The position numbers were made by a program, and so were the translations under genes. Source: Chloroflexus sp. Y-396-1 (lineage in GTDB: Bacteria; Chloroflexota; Chloroflexia; Chloroflexales; Chloroflexaceae). From it: a stretch of 64,000 bases of DNA. Positions within the stretch are counted from its first letter, which is position 1; the number at the start of each line of letters is the position of its first letter. This document shows, piece after piece, positions 34,704-43,116 of this stretch. The DNA lies in contig NZ_KI911784.1 in the NCBI RefSeq assembly GCF_000516515.1, forward strand, positions 620,001-684,000, written 5' to 3'. The notes under the pieces were generated by a model, which worked only from the letters and a program-made list of their open reading frames with translations, searched no databases and had not been told where the DNA came from.

Positions 34704-35003
34704 ATGGCGACCAAATCACGTTCTCAGCATCCATCTGTACTACCCAACGCCATCCCATCAATCTCAGGAGACGAAACAGTCGTGCGTCGTCAACCACCCT
34801 TTCTGATTTGGTACGACGACAATCCCAAGGTGCCGATCAATCGTAAGATCGCGGCGGCTATTGAAGCCTACAAAGCCCGTTTTCCTGGTGTCCAACCCAC
34901 ACTCGTGCTGGTTAACGAGGCTGAACTCACAACTGTTGAAGGAGTGACTGTGCGTGCAATGCCAACAGTCAGTCGCAATACGTATTGGGTAGGGCAGAAA
35001 TAG
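34704..35003 (+). CDS. small conserved-looking protein, second gene of SOS unit
   Basis: This 99-residue protein has a strong AAGGAGA site before its ATG. The N-terminus is disordered and polar. The C-terminal half (PFLIWYDDNPKVPINRKIAAAIEAYKARFPGVQPTLVLVNEAE..VRAMP) looks like a compact alpha/beta domain and ends RNTYWVGQK. I do not recognise a named family. It probably shares the SOS promoter at 34262, as no other promoter or terminator lies between the genes. Confidence 0.65.
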   Translation: MATKSRSQHPSVLPNAIPSISGDETVVRRQPPFLIWYDDNPKVPINRKIAAAIEAYKARFPGVQPTLVLVNEAELTTVEGVTVRAMPTVSRNTYWVGQK

Positions 35004-35067
35004 CGTTCTTAGAGGAATGATCAAAAAGCCCGATCACGTTCATACGGTGTCTGCGATACGATTGTGT

Positions 35068-35094
35068 AAGGGGCGATGCCAGGTATCGCCCCTT
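35068..35094. terminator. bidirectional hairpin
   Basis: A perfect 10-bp stem (AAGGGGCGAT / ATCGCCCCTT) with a 7-nt loop lies between convergent genes. Its sequence resembles the hairpin at 7630-7658. Confidence 0.6.
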
Positions 35095-35134
35095 CATTAA
35101 TGATTTCGGACTGGCTCTTGACATCCCTACCCTT

Positions 35135-35401
35135 TCATCGTGATGCTTGTGCATCAAGGTAGGCAAGTCCTTCCTTCGCGTAGGGATTGTCAGGATCGAG
35201 TGCCAATACATTTTCGAGCGCCACGCGCTGGTCTTCGGGATCATCTACTGCACCACTCAGCCAGAGCCAGGCTTCAGGAATCTGTTCGTTTAATTCAACT
35301 AGCTCAAGTAGTAATGCTCTTGCTCGCTCTTTATCGCCACGCACCAATGCCTGAGCACCTTCGTAGAGTAACTCAGCCTGACGACGATCAAGTAGCGCCA
35401 T
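35135..35401 (-). CDS. small TPR-like protein
   Basis: 88 residues from the ATG at 35401, with AAGGAG nine bases upstream. It is all-helical in character: RRQAELLYEGAQALVRGDKERARALLLELVELNEQIPEAWLWLSGAVDD, followed by ALENVLALDPDNPYAKEGLAYL. This reads as about two tetratricopeptide repeats. It starts 5 bp after the XdhC gene and is probably co-transcribed with it. TPR proteins mediate protein contacts; the partner is unknown. Confidence 0.75.
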   Translation of the reverse strand: MALLDRRQAELLYEGAQALVRGDKERARALLLELVELNEQIPEAWLWLSGAVDDPEDQRVALENVLALDPDNPYAKEGLAYLDAQASR

Positions 35402-35405
35402 CTGC

Positions 35406-36152
35406 TCAAGCTCCTTTCTGAATCTGAACGTTTGCATTCGGCCCGCGGCGAGCGACCTGCACCACCTCGGCCAGGATGCTTAGGGCAATTTCTTCAGGCG
35501 TCTTTGCTCCAATCGGCAGACCAATTGGGCCGTGAATTCGAGCCAGTTCTTCCGCAGTAAAACCTTCGGCAGCCAACCGTTCAAGCCGACGGGCGTGGGT
35601 CTTCGGACTGCCCAATGCACCAATGTAGCGTGCTGGTGAACGCAATGCCACCCGCAACGCCGGATCGTCGAGCTTGGGATCATGGGTGAGCACAGCGACA
35701 CTACTGCGCGCATCAAGTCTACCGGCCAGCGCCTCATCGGGCCAAGCCAGGATCAACTCGTCAACGTGGGCAAAACGCTCTTCAGTCGCAAACGCTTCCC
35801 GTGCATCGATAACCACTGTGCGAAATCCGACGATCTTTGCCAACGCGGCCAGAGCGATACTAATATGAACGCCACCTACCATGTACAACGTCGGTGGCGG
35901 AACGAAACTCTCAACGAAAATATTTACCTCTGGCGATAGAGAAACGATCTGCGTTTCACCTGCTGTCAAAAGCGGCAAGGCTACCTTTACCGCCTGCGCC
36001 GTCAACTCTGCATCGCCTAAATCTCCGACCGTTTGCCCATCAGGCCTGATCGCCATCTTGGCGCCGATCAACTCACCCGATAGAACAGTTATCGTAGCCA
36101 GCGGTTGGCCACTCCGCACTGCATCGCGCACCAACTCATAGATCGTGCTCAT
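35406..36152 (-). CDS. XdhC, Rossmann (C-terminal) half
   Basis: About 248 residues from the ATG at 36152, which follows AGGAAATGTGT. The C-terminal half is the XdhC Rossmann domain: YMVGGVHISIALAALAKIVGFRTVVIDAREAFA, then AVLTHDPKLDDPALRVALRSPARYIGALGSPKTHARRLERL and IHGPIGLPIGAKTPEEIALSILAEVV. The N-terminal ~100 residues form a domain seen in split XdhC proteins. XdhC/CoxI proteins insert sulfurated molybdenum cofactor into xanthine-dehydrogenase and CO-dehydrogenase-like enzymes. It follows the N-terminal half after 25 bp. No target enzyme is in the window. Confidence 0.85.
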   Translation of the reverse strand: MSTIYELVRDAVRSGQPLATITVLSGELIGAKMAIRPDGQTVGDLGDAELTAQAVKVALPLLTAGETQIVSLSPEVNIFVESFVPPPTLYMVGGVHISIALAALAKIVGFRTVVIDAREAFATEERFAHVDELILAWPDEALAGRLDARSSVAVLTHDPKLDDPALRVALRSPARYIGALGSPKTHARRLERLAAEGFTAEELARIHGPIGLPIGAKTPEEIALSILAEVVQVARRGPNANVQIQKGA

Positions 36153-36177
36153 ACACATTTCCTATTGTGGCCTTCAT

Positions 36178-36489
36178 TTAACGCAACGGTTCGACCAGGA
36201 CATCAATAGTACCACCGCACGCCAGCCCCACTTCCCATGCCGTCTCATCGGCAACCCCAAAATGGAGTAACCGGGTCTGACCCGTCGCGATAGCTTCCTG
36301 GCAAGCCTCAAAGACCGCCCCTTCAATACATCCACCGCTCACCGAGCCAATCATTGCGCCGCTCGACGAGACTGCCATCTTAGCTCCAACCTGACGTGGC
36401 GACGACCCCATCGTTCGTACTACCGTCGCAATCGCCACCTGTTCACCGCGAGCTAACCAGCGGTCTATCGCATCGAGAATATCGTGCAT
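36178..36489 (-). CDS. XdhC, N-terminal half
   Basis: This 103-residue protein equals the XdhC/CoxI N-terminal domain: VAIATVVRTMGSSPRQVGAKMAVSSSGAMIGSVSGGCIEGAVFEACQEAI and GLACGGTIDVLVEPL. The two conserved cysteines that bind the cofactor in XdhC (GGCIEG and ACGG) are present. In many bacteria this domain is fused to the Rossmann half; here they are separate genes, each with its own start. The TRAP permease gene lies just upstream. Confidence 0.88.
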   Translation of the reverse strand: MHDILDAIDRWLARGEQVAIATVVRTMGSSPRQVGAKMAVSSSGAMIGSVSGGCIEGAVFEACQEAIATGQTRLLHFGVADETAWEVGLACGGTIDVLVEPLR

Positions 36490-36514
36490 TGTCTTACCAC
36501 TCCTTCACTCTATC

Positions 36515-38404
36515 TCAATCGGCTACGCCTGACTGCACCGTAGGCTGACGCTGGCGACGTACATCGTACCACTGCCACAACCAGACCCCGCCCACAATAG
36601 CGACTCCGATAATATCCGTTAGCATACTGGGCCAGAAACAGAGAAATGTCCCGAACGCAGCGACAATCCATTCCCACCACGTGGTTTTACGTACCAGGTA
36701 AAACATCGAAACTGTCGAGAAGGCGATGGTACCGAGCGTTGCTGAGAACCACGACATTGCCACTTTGCTCCACTCGACATCAACCAGAGGCTGACCACTC
36801 GTTCCGATCATGAGGATCTCTGGTGTAAAGGCAAAGAGCAGTGGCATTACATAGAGTAATTTCGCAAATTTGAACGATGTCCATCCGGTTTTCCAGGGAT
36901 CGGCGCCAGCGATCGCTGCGCCGGCATACGCAGCCACACATACTGGCGGAGTAATGTTGCTATCCTGGCTAAACCAGTAGACGATCATGTGAGCGGCCAG
37001 AATTGCTACACCCAGATCGCTTAAGGCGGGGACTGCAATCACGGCAGTAATTAGGTACGCCGCCGTTACCGGCACGCCCATACCTAGAATCAACGAGGCA
37101 ATCCCGATGAGTAGCACAGCTACCAACAAGTTGCCACCACTCAGGCTCACAATGATATGGGCAAACCGCTGCCCGACACCAGTAGCGTAAATTGTGCCAA
37201 CAATCATGCCAATGACCCCTACCGTAGCGCCAATGACCAGGGTATCACACACACCTTTCTGAATTGCCTCATTAATGGTCTTCATCACCCGCACTGTGCT
37301 GCGCAGAAAAGCGTGAACGATTGTCCCGCCCTGTGCTGCCGGATTTTTGAAATCGGCCTGATTTTCGGGTAAGAGATACATCAATGGGATACAAGAGAGG
37401 ATCGACCAGAAGGCCGCATATCCCGGCGAAAAGCCACGGGCCAGCATAAAGATCACAACAAACAGCGGTAACGAAAGGTACCATTCGTTACGGATGATCT
37501 CCCAGGCAGTGTGTTCAGTTTTAATCCCCTTGAGACCAAACTTCTTGGCCTCAAAATGCACCATTGTTAAAACGGAAAGGAAATACAGAATTGCTGGGAC
37601 AACCGAAATCGCGACAATCACCGAATAGGGAGTATTGGTCAACTCCGACATCAAGAATGCGCCGGCCCCCATCACCGGAGGCATGAATGCACCGCCAATC
37701 GAAGCCGACGGTTCGATTGCCCCTGCCACGTGCGGACGAAAGCCGGCCCGCTTCATCATTGGAATCGTGAAGGTACCAGTGCTAACAGTATTGGCGATCG
37801 CACTGCCGGAGATCGAACCAAACAACGCCGATGACAGCACAGCCACCTTGGCCGGGCCACCGGTACTCTTACCGGCTAATGCCAACGGCAGATCAATAAA
37901 AAAGCGACTAGCGCCAGCCTTGTTGAGAAACGCACCGAAAAAGATAAACAGAATAACGTAGCTCACCAGCACGTTGGCCATTACCCCGAACACGCCTTCC
38001 TGATCAAGAAAGAGCACAGTGGCGACCCGCTGCCATGGTTGACCACGGTGTGCAAAGGTTTCAAGGACTGGAATGTCGTATAGCACGAAACCAAATCGCA
38101 GATAGAGAATAAAAAAGAGGCCGATCAGCGTCATCGACCAGCCTAGAACCCGCCGGGCAATCTCCAGCGAGATGATCAGACCAATCACACTAATGGTGAA
38201 ATCTGTAGGGTTATAGGCGCCTGCTCGCCGTTGCAGAGACGGGTAATTGAGAATAAAGTAACCCACCACAATGACCGTGATAATAATTAAGGCAAGATCG
38301 AGAATCGTAGGTCCACCTCGCGGTAAGATAATGACCCGCAACGGTGGCGGTAATCGTTCGGCCAGACTGGTCAGCCAGGGCTGGTAATGGACTCTTCTTG
38401 CCAA
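36515..38404 (-). CDS. TRAP transporter fused permease (TAXI type), main part
   Basis: The 629-residue open frame holds most of a DctQ-DctM fusion permease. It starts partway through the small-subunit-like part (ILDLALIIITVIVVGYFIL) and continues into the 12-helix DctM-like domain. That domain has GGPAKVAVLSSALFGSISGSAIANTVSTGTFTIPMMKRAGFRP and GMGVPVTAAYLITAVIAVPAL, plus a C-terminal ~80-residue hydrophobic extension. The frame opens only at a TTG with no ribosome-binding site. The missing first ~90 residues are encoded in another frame upstream (ATG at 38672). The whole gene would be about 720 codons, normal for this family. Confidence 0.85.
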   Translation of the reverse strand: MARRVHYQPWLTSLAERLPPPLRVIILPRGGPTILDLALIIITVIVVGYFILNYPSLQRRAGAYNPTDFTISVIGLIISLEIARRVLGWSMTLIGLFFILYLRFGFVLYDIPVLETFAHRGQPWQRVATVLFLDQEGVFGVMANVLVSYVILFIFFGAFLNKAGASRFFIDLPLALAGKSTGGPAKVAVLSSALFGSISGSAIANTVSTGTFTIPMMKRAGFRPHVAGAIEPSASIGGAFMPPVMGAGAFLMSELTNTPYSVIVAISVVPAILYFLSVLTMVHFEAKKFGLKGIKTEHTAWEIIRNEWYLSLPLFVVIFMLARGFSPGYAAFWSILSCIPLMYLLPENQADFKNPAAQGGTIVHAFLRSTVRVMKTINEAIQKGVCDTLVIGATVGVIGMIVGTIYATGVGQRFAHIIVSLSGGNLLVAVLLIGIASLILGMGVPVTAAYLITAVIAVPALSDLGVAILAAHMIVYWFSQDSNITPPVCVAAYAGAAIAGADPWKTGWTSFKFAKLLYVMPLLFAFTPEILMIGTSGQPLVDVEWSKVAMSWFSATLGTIAFSTVSMFYLVRKTTWWEWIVAAFGTFLCFWPSMLTDIIGVAIVGGVWLWQWYDVRRQRQPTVQSGVAD

Positions 38405-38672
38405 CTGCCGGATAGAGCAGCAACACCAGGATATAGGTCAACATCACATAGATACCACGCTGCCACTGCACCGGTGCCGGCAGCGTTCCAGCAGTGTAAA
38501 TATAAAAACCGGCCATGCCGACTGCAATGAGAGCAACAATTGTGCCCCAAAAGCGTCCTAGGGTTCGGGTCGGTTTCTCTTCTTGCTCAAGGTACTTGCG
38601 CACCTTCTCCTGATCGATCTCGTCGCTGGTTAGCGTGATACCAGTGTTGTTCGATGGTTTCAGATCAGCCAT
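38211..38672 (-). pseudogene. N-terminal part of the TRAP permease, out of frame
   Basis: From the ATG at 38672 (GAGGGG upstream) the frame encodes MADLKPSNN.. to VMLTYILVLLLYPAVGKK, the expected start of a TAXI-type fused permease with its first two membrane helices. Near 38395-38404 the family-like sequence jumps by +1 to the frame of the main part (ARRVHYQPWL..). Beyond that point this frame has no family character. Either a true frameshift, a sequencing error, or recoding within GGCAAGAAGAG would explain it. Confidence 0.7.
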
Positions 38673-38694
38673 AAACCCCTCTTCACCAGATGTT

Positions 38695-38723
38695 ACTAGA
38701 GGAAGCACAGTGCCTCCTCTAGT
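38695..38723 (-). terminator. hairpin between TAXI binding protein and permease genes
   Basis: ACTAGAGGAAGCA pairs with TGCCTCCTCTAGT with one mismatch, around a 3-nt loop. There is no T-run. Such hairpins between a binding-protein gene and its permease often act as partial terminators or mRNA stabilisers, raising binding-protein output. Confidence 0.6.
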
Positions 38724-38761
38724 ACCGACTCAGCTACCCCGTTGCCACCTGACACGGACGA

Positions 38762-39802
38762 CTACTTTAGATTATCAGGAATCTGCACACCCTGTTCAGT
38801 CCAGAATTTAACTGCACCGGGATGCAACTTATTGGCAATACCGGTGATGCCAACCGCGAGGCCCATCTCTTTGGCTGAAGGATGCGCTTCGCGCAGTCGA
38901 TCCAGACCACCTTCAAGGTACACCGCCTTTAGTGCCTGATACACAATGTCTGCTGGCACATCAGCATTGGCAACCCAGAGTGCGGTATCCTGGAAACTCA
39001 TCACATCGTTCGGCACACCATCATAAGCGCCACCGGTCAGCACCCGCTGCGAATAGAATGGGTACTGCTGGAAGAAGCCAGCTTCCACACCGGGGGTATA
39101 GATATCGATCAGCTTAATCTTCGTCGCTGCAGCGGCTTCTCGTACCGAAGCGTTCGGGAAGCCAGCCAACACCCAGAAACCATCAAGTTGACCGTCTGCC
39201 ATTGCGGCGGCTGCCTGCGAATAACCGAGGTACTCAACCTTGATCTTATCGAAGAGATCTAGCGCTTTGAAGTAACGCTCGGCACTGAGAGCCGCACCTG
39301 AGCCAGCATTGCCCAGCGCGATCCGCTTCCCAACCAGATCGGCAACTGAGTTAATGCCACTCGCTTCACTCACCACCAGATGTGCCACTCCACCGTAGAG
39401 GGGTGCAACCGGCATCACCTTATCGTACACTGTTGGATCGTCGGGTAACTGCCCCAATGCGCCCAACGCTACGTCGCCTGAATAGACAATCCCAAACTGC
39501 CGGTCACCGGCATTGACCGAGCGCAGATTCTCGGCCGAACCACCAGTACCCTCAGCCGTAATGTCGACGCCGGGCACTTTCTCTTTGATAATCAAGGAAA
39601 GGACATCAGCATATACCTGGAACACACCACCAACCGGTCCACCACCAAATGCGTAACGGAGAGTCTGTGCAGGGGCGGGGGCAGGAGCCGATTGACCGTC
39701 CGCAGGGGCTGCTGTCGGAGCAGTTGTTGGCGTCGTGGAGCCACAGGCACTGACTAGCAGCAATGCTACTACCAGGAATAGCACACCGATTCGCGAAACC
39801 AC
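38762..39802 (-). CDS. TAXI-family TRAP solute-binding lipoprotein
   Basis: The start is a GTG at 39802 behind GGAGG. The 346-residue protein has a lipoprotein signal with lipobox LVSAC (about 16-20) and a Pro/Ala/Thr linker. The TAXI binding domain follows: YAFGGGPVGGVFQVYADVLSLIIKE, VDITAEGTGGSAENLRSVN, DLVGKRIALGNAGSGAALSAERYFKAL and DGQLDGFWVLAGFPNASVREAA. It delivers a ligand to the fused permease downstream. The ligand is unknown; TAXI systems take up glutamate or other carboxylates. A TATAAT lies about 45 bp upstream at 39850-39855 with a weak -35. Confidence 0.92.
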   Translation of the reverse strand: MVSRIGVLFLVVALLLVSACGSTTPTTAPTAAPADGQSAPAPAPAQTLRYAFGGGPVGGVFQVYADVLSLIIKEKVPGVDITAEGTGGSAENLRSVNAGDRQFGIVYSGDVALGALGQLPDDPTVYDKVMPVAPLYGGVAHLVVSEASGINSVADLVGKRIALGNAGSGAALSAERYFKALDLFDKIKVEYLGYSQAAAAMADGQLDGFWVLAGFPNASVREAAAATKIKLIDIYTPGVEAGFFQQYPFYSQRVLTGGAYDGVPNDVMSFQDTALWVANADVPADIVYQALKAVYLEGGLDRLREAHPSAKEMGLAVGITGIANKLHPGAVKFWTEQGVQIPDNLK

Positions 39803-39912
39803 TTTGTTTCCTCCTTTACTTGTGGCAACCGAGTAAGCTGATTAGAATAGATTATACTTGATTTAGCTTGTGCTGAGAAGAAACTTTATCAACGAAACGA
39901 GGTGCCAGCTTG

Positions 39913-40791
39913 ATGATTCTTAACCGTTGTGTTCCATTTCAGCGTGATGTTAACGGTATCACGATTGCCGGTGCGATTGGCGGTAGTGGGCCACCGTTGT
40001 TGTTGCTCCACGGCTATCCACAGACGCATGCTATGTGGCACGCTATTGCACCGAAGCTGACCGAGCAATTTACTGTTATTGCCGCCGATTTGCGTGGCTA
40101 CGGTGACAGCGCGAAACCGGCGGACGATCCTGACCATGCTCCTTACAGCAAGCGGGCAATGGCTGCTGATATGGTTGGCTTGATGGCTCAGCTTGGCTTT
40201 ACTCGCTTCTTTGTTGTTGGCCATGATCGTGGCGCCCGCGTGACCCACCGGATGTGCCTTGATTATCCAGATCAGGTGATACGAGCAGCGGTGCTTGATA
40301 TTGTGCCAACCCATTATATGTACCTGACAGCCGACCGCGAATTTGCGACGGCGTATTATCATTGGTTCTTTTTGATTCAACCAGCGCCGTTGCCGGAAAC
40401 GCTGATTGGCGCCGACCCCGAATTCTGGTTGCGTAGCAAGCTGGCCCACTGGGGAAGAACTCCGAGCGCTTTTACTGAAGAGGCGGTTGCCGAGTACCTA
40501 CGTTGTTTCCGCAATCCGGCGACTATTGCTGCCAGTTGTGCAGATTATCGCGCCGCAGCAACCATTGATCTGGAACACGACGAGGCTGATGTGCGCGCCG
40601 GACGTAAGGTAGACTGCCCGCTCCTGGTATTATGGGGAGCACAGGGGTTTGTTGGTAGAAAGTACAACGTGTTAGAGGTATGGCGGCAGTATGCGTCAAA
40701 TGTGCAAGGCCATAGTGTCCCCGGTGGTCACTTTTTACCGGAAGAAGCGCCTGCCGAAACTCTGGCCGCATTGCAGGCATTCTTAAGCTGA
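39913..40791 (+). CDS. alpha/beta hydrolase, haloacetate-dehalogenase-like
   Basis: About 292 residues; the ATG at 39913 is used, with a TTG at 39910 as the alternative. The fluoroacetate-dehalogenase active-site set is visible. The nucleophile Asp105 and carboxylate-binding Arg106 and Arg109 are in GHDRGARVTHR. The halide pocket is His150-Trp151 in YYHWFF, Trp180 in AHWGR and Tyr212 in CADYRAA. The base His is in GGHFLPEEAP. These align at a near-constant offset with the residues known from RPA1163 (D110, R111, R114, H155, W156, W185, Y219; the Tyr is off by about two), from memory. Epoxide hydrolase is the alternative. Confidence 0.82.
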   Translation: MILNRCVPFQRDVNGITIAGAIGGSGPPLLLLHGYPQTHAMWHAIAPKLTEQFTVIAADLRGYGDSAKPADDPDHAPYSKRAMAADMVGLMAQLGFTRFFVVGHDRGARVTHRMCLDYPDQVIRAAVLDIVPTHYMYLTADREFATAYYHWFFLIQPAPLPETLIGADPEFWLRSKLAHWGRTPSAFTEEAVAEYLRCFRNPATIAASCADYRAAATIDLEHDEADVRAGRKVDCPLLVLWGAQGFVGRKYNVLEVWRQYASNVQGHSVPGGHFLPEEAPAETLAALQAFLS

Positions 40792-40799
40792 CCTGGCTC

Positions 40800-41534
40800 T
40801 CAGGGCGTCGGCGATGCCAGAATATCGAGAATCCGGTTGACCAGCGCCGTATCAACCTCGTCAAGGCCATGTGTCAAGCGCTGGCGACGCCGTTCGCCAT
40901 TCCAGATACGATGCACTGCCTTACGAATGTGCCATCCCTTCCGTTCGAGATCGTGGAGGGTCTGTTCGACGTCAGGCCGTTCGTGTTCATTACCACGGGC
41001 TATTGCGGCAATTGCCTGTAACAGTGGCTCGAACTGCTGAACGGCCTGCGCCGTTGTCTCTTCGCTGTCTGCCAGGCTGATGAGACCAATTGCCGTCAGA
41101 CGATCAATAACAGTCTGCTGTTCGGCGGGTGGCAAGGCGTTAATTGCGAATTGCAGCGCTGCACCATCTTGTCGTTCAATCGCTGATCGTACTGTCGGTG
41201 GTAAACTGGCTAACAATTCCGGTGTCAGATCGGCAGCAATATCTTCAGCCGCGGCTCGATGCCGTTCGGCGAAATCGGTGAGGCCCAGATCGGCAAAAAT
41301 CTCGGCAGCCCGCGCCAGATAGGGACGTGCCAGATCGGGGCGGCCCATCCGCCGTAATGCCCACCCATAATTCCCGGTCTGCGCAGCAGCACTGTAATAC
41401 TCCCCGGCAGCCCAATAGAGCTTGACCGCCCGATTGAGCAGATCGGTCGCCTGGGGTAAATCGGTTGCAATCAGTGCTTTACCGCACGCAATCAACGCAT
41501 CAGCTTCAGCCTTCAATTGAGCAGGATCGGTCAT
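40800..41534 (-). CDS. helical TPR-type protein coupled to the VWA gene
   Basis: This 244-residue soluble protein has an N-terminal half with TPR-like helices: AEADALIACGKALIATDLPQATDLLNRAVKLYWAAGEYYSAAAQTGNYGWALRRMGRPDLARPYLARAAEIFADLG. The C-terminal half (LEPLLQAIAAIARGN.. DVEQTLHDLERKGWHIRKAVHRIWNGERR) is helical without a recognised family. Its ATG overlaps the stop of the upstream VWA gene. It ends 8 bp from the convergent hydrolase. It may be the partner of the VWA protein; that is inference. Confidence 0.75.
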   Translation of the reverse strand: MTDPAQLKAEADALIACGKALIATDLPQATDLLNRAVKLYWAAGEYYSAAAQTGNYGWALRRMGRPDLARPYLARAAEIFADLGLTDFAERHRAAAEDIAADLTPELLASLPPTVRSAIERQDGAALQFAINALPPAEQQTVIDRLTAIGLISLADSEETTAQAVQQFEPLLQAIAAIARGNEHERPDVEQTLHDLERKGWHIRKAVHRIWNGERRRQRLTHGLDEVDTALVNRILDILASPTP

Positions 41535-42727
41535 TGTTTGCCTCGAGTGATTGTCATACGCTGGCGCCGGGGCGGGCGTTGTGGGCCGAGTGAAGCCAGC
41601 TTCGCGCCGAGTTGTTCCAGACTTACTAGATTATGTACCGGTAGAAAATCATCAACAAATGGGAGGGCTGCTTGCATCCCAACCGTCAACGGTTCATAGC
41701 CGGGTGTGCCCAGCAGCGGGTTCAACCAGATCAGGCGGTGACACGAACGCTGCAAGCGATCCATTTCGCGGGCCAGCAATTCTGGATCGCCGCGATCCCA
41801 ACCATCGCTAATCAGCAATACAACCGGACCCCGCCCAAGCACCCGTCGCCCCCAGCGAAAGTTAAACTCTTTAATTGCCTCGCCGATGCGAGTACCACCA
41901 CTCCAGTCAACGACATGCTTACTCACGGCATCGATGGCGTCGTCAATATCTTTGTGTCGCAACTGACGGGTAATGCGGGTCAGACGGGTACCAAAGACAA
42001 ATGTTTCGACATCACCCAGACCGGCTGAGATGGCGTGGGCAAACTGGAGCAAAATCCGTGAGTAACGCTCCATGCTACCGGAAATATCGCAAATCAGCAC
42101 TAATGGTCGCGGTTCGGTGCGGATGTCGCGCCACGACAACTCTAGCGGTTCACCGCCGAAGCGCCAACTTTGCCGCAGGGTGCGGCGCATGTCGAGCAGC
42201 CGACCGGCACGATCTGGCCGTCGCCGTCGGGTACGACGAGGTTGAATGCGCCACTCCATGCGACGAATCAATTCTTTACACGCCTGTACCTCTTCCCAGG
42301 TAAACTGAGCGAAGTCTTTGGTTCGTAGCGCCTCATCACGGCTGAAGGTCAATTGGATATCGAACTCTTCCCGTTCCTGACCCTCAGCCGCATCGGCATC
42401 GTCCGCTGTAGGCTGTCGGCGTGGTAATCGTAACTGGCGACGCGGGATTTTGACCTGCGGGAGCAGCATCTGCATCATCTCGCGCTCGAGATCGATGCCG
42501 AGCGCCTTCTTCCAAAAAAACTCAAAGGCAACATCAAATAGCGGCAGGTCTTCCCGACGCAACACCAGGATACAGCGCATTGTAGCACGCAAATCTTCCC
42601 GCTGTAGCAGACCAACGTGCTCAATAGCCTCGATCAGCTCGACAATTTGACCAGGACTGACCGCAATTCCCATTTCACGCAGGAGGTAACCAAAACTAAC
42701 GATATGTGTCAGCAAGTTGCTACTCAT
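41531..42727 (-). CDS. CoxE-like VWA-domain protein
   Basis: This 398-residue protein matches the CoxE family. The N-terminal part begins LTHIVSFGYLLREMGIAVSPGQIVELIEAIEHV, followed by a charged Arg-rich middle (RRTRRRRPDRAG). A C-terminal von Willebrand A domain follows with the MIDAS motif DISGSM (about 219-224), a Thr in SGGTRIGEAI and ISDGWDRGD. CoxE works with the MoxR ATPase CoxD to mature the active site of molybdenum CO dehydrogenases. No MoxR ATPase is next to it. The TPR gene follows by ATGA overlap. XdhC and MoaC nearby support a molybdo-enzyme context. Confidence 0.85.
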   Translation of the reverse strand: MSSNLLTHIVSFGYLLREMGIAVSPGQIVELIEAIEHVGLLQREDLRATMRCILVLRREDLPLFDVAFEFFWKKALGIDLEREMMQMLLPQVKIPRRQLRLPRRQPTADDADAAEGQEREEFDIQLTFSRDEALRTKDFAQFTWEEVQACKELIRRMEWRIQPRRTRRRRPDRAGRLLDMRRTLRQSWRFGGEPLELSWRDIRTEPRPLVLICDISGSMERYSRILLQFAHAISAGLGDVETFVFGTRLTRITRQLRHKDIDDAIDAVSKHVVDWSGGTRIGEAIKEFNFRWGRRVLGRGPVVLLISDGWDRGDPELLAREMDRLQRSCHRLIWLNPLLGTPGYEPLTVGMQAALPFVDDFLPVHNLVSLEQLGAKLASLGPQRPPRRQRMTITRGKQ

Positions 42728-43116
42728 AGGAGTTTCTTGTCTTGCAGCGGGCTATCAGCTCACCATAATTGTCGCGCCGTCGCATTAATATCTTTTATCC
42801 TACCATAAATATGATGTGCCATCCATGGCGAACTCAGCGTGTATATGACAAATGCAAGGCTGGTAGTCTTCCTTCCTCATTTTCCTCCTGTTCCTTACCT
42901 TCCTACAGTGATCAGAAGGAGTAAGCGTCCAATCTTCCCATTCATTGGCAAGGTGGGTGCTACACCCGATGTGTCGGTAGCGGGCAACCGGATATTCTTA
43001 TTACCGGGCAAGTGAAAGCAATCCTCGTGTAGAATTTTTAAGATATTATCTCAGATTAGGAACAACTATTTTACCCATCCGTAAACGTTCTCTCGTACAG
43101 CGTAGCCCACATTAGA
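42728..43116. other. gene-free stretch
   Basis: About 390 bp between the VWA gene start and the end of the DMT transporter gene. It holds a C/T-rich patch near 42865-42905 and no convincing reading frame, hairpin terminator or repeat from the families seen elsewhere in the window. Confidence 0.4.

Noticed and set aside
34704-35003. A toxin-antitoxin reading of the two small SOS-linked genes
   Set aside because: Neither protein shows a toxin or antitoxin fold that I recognise, and the genes are 73 bp apart rather than overlapping.
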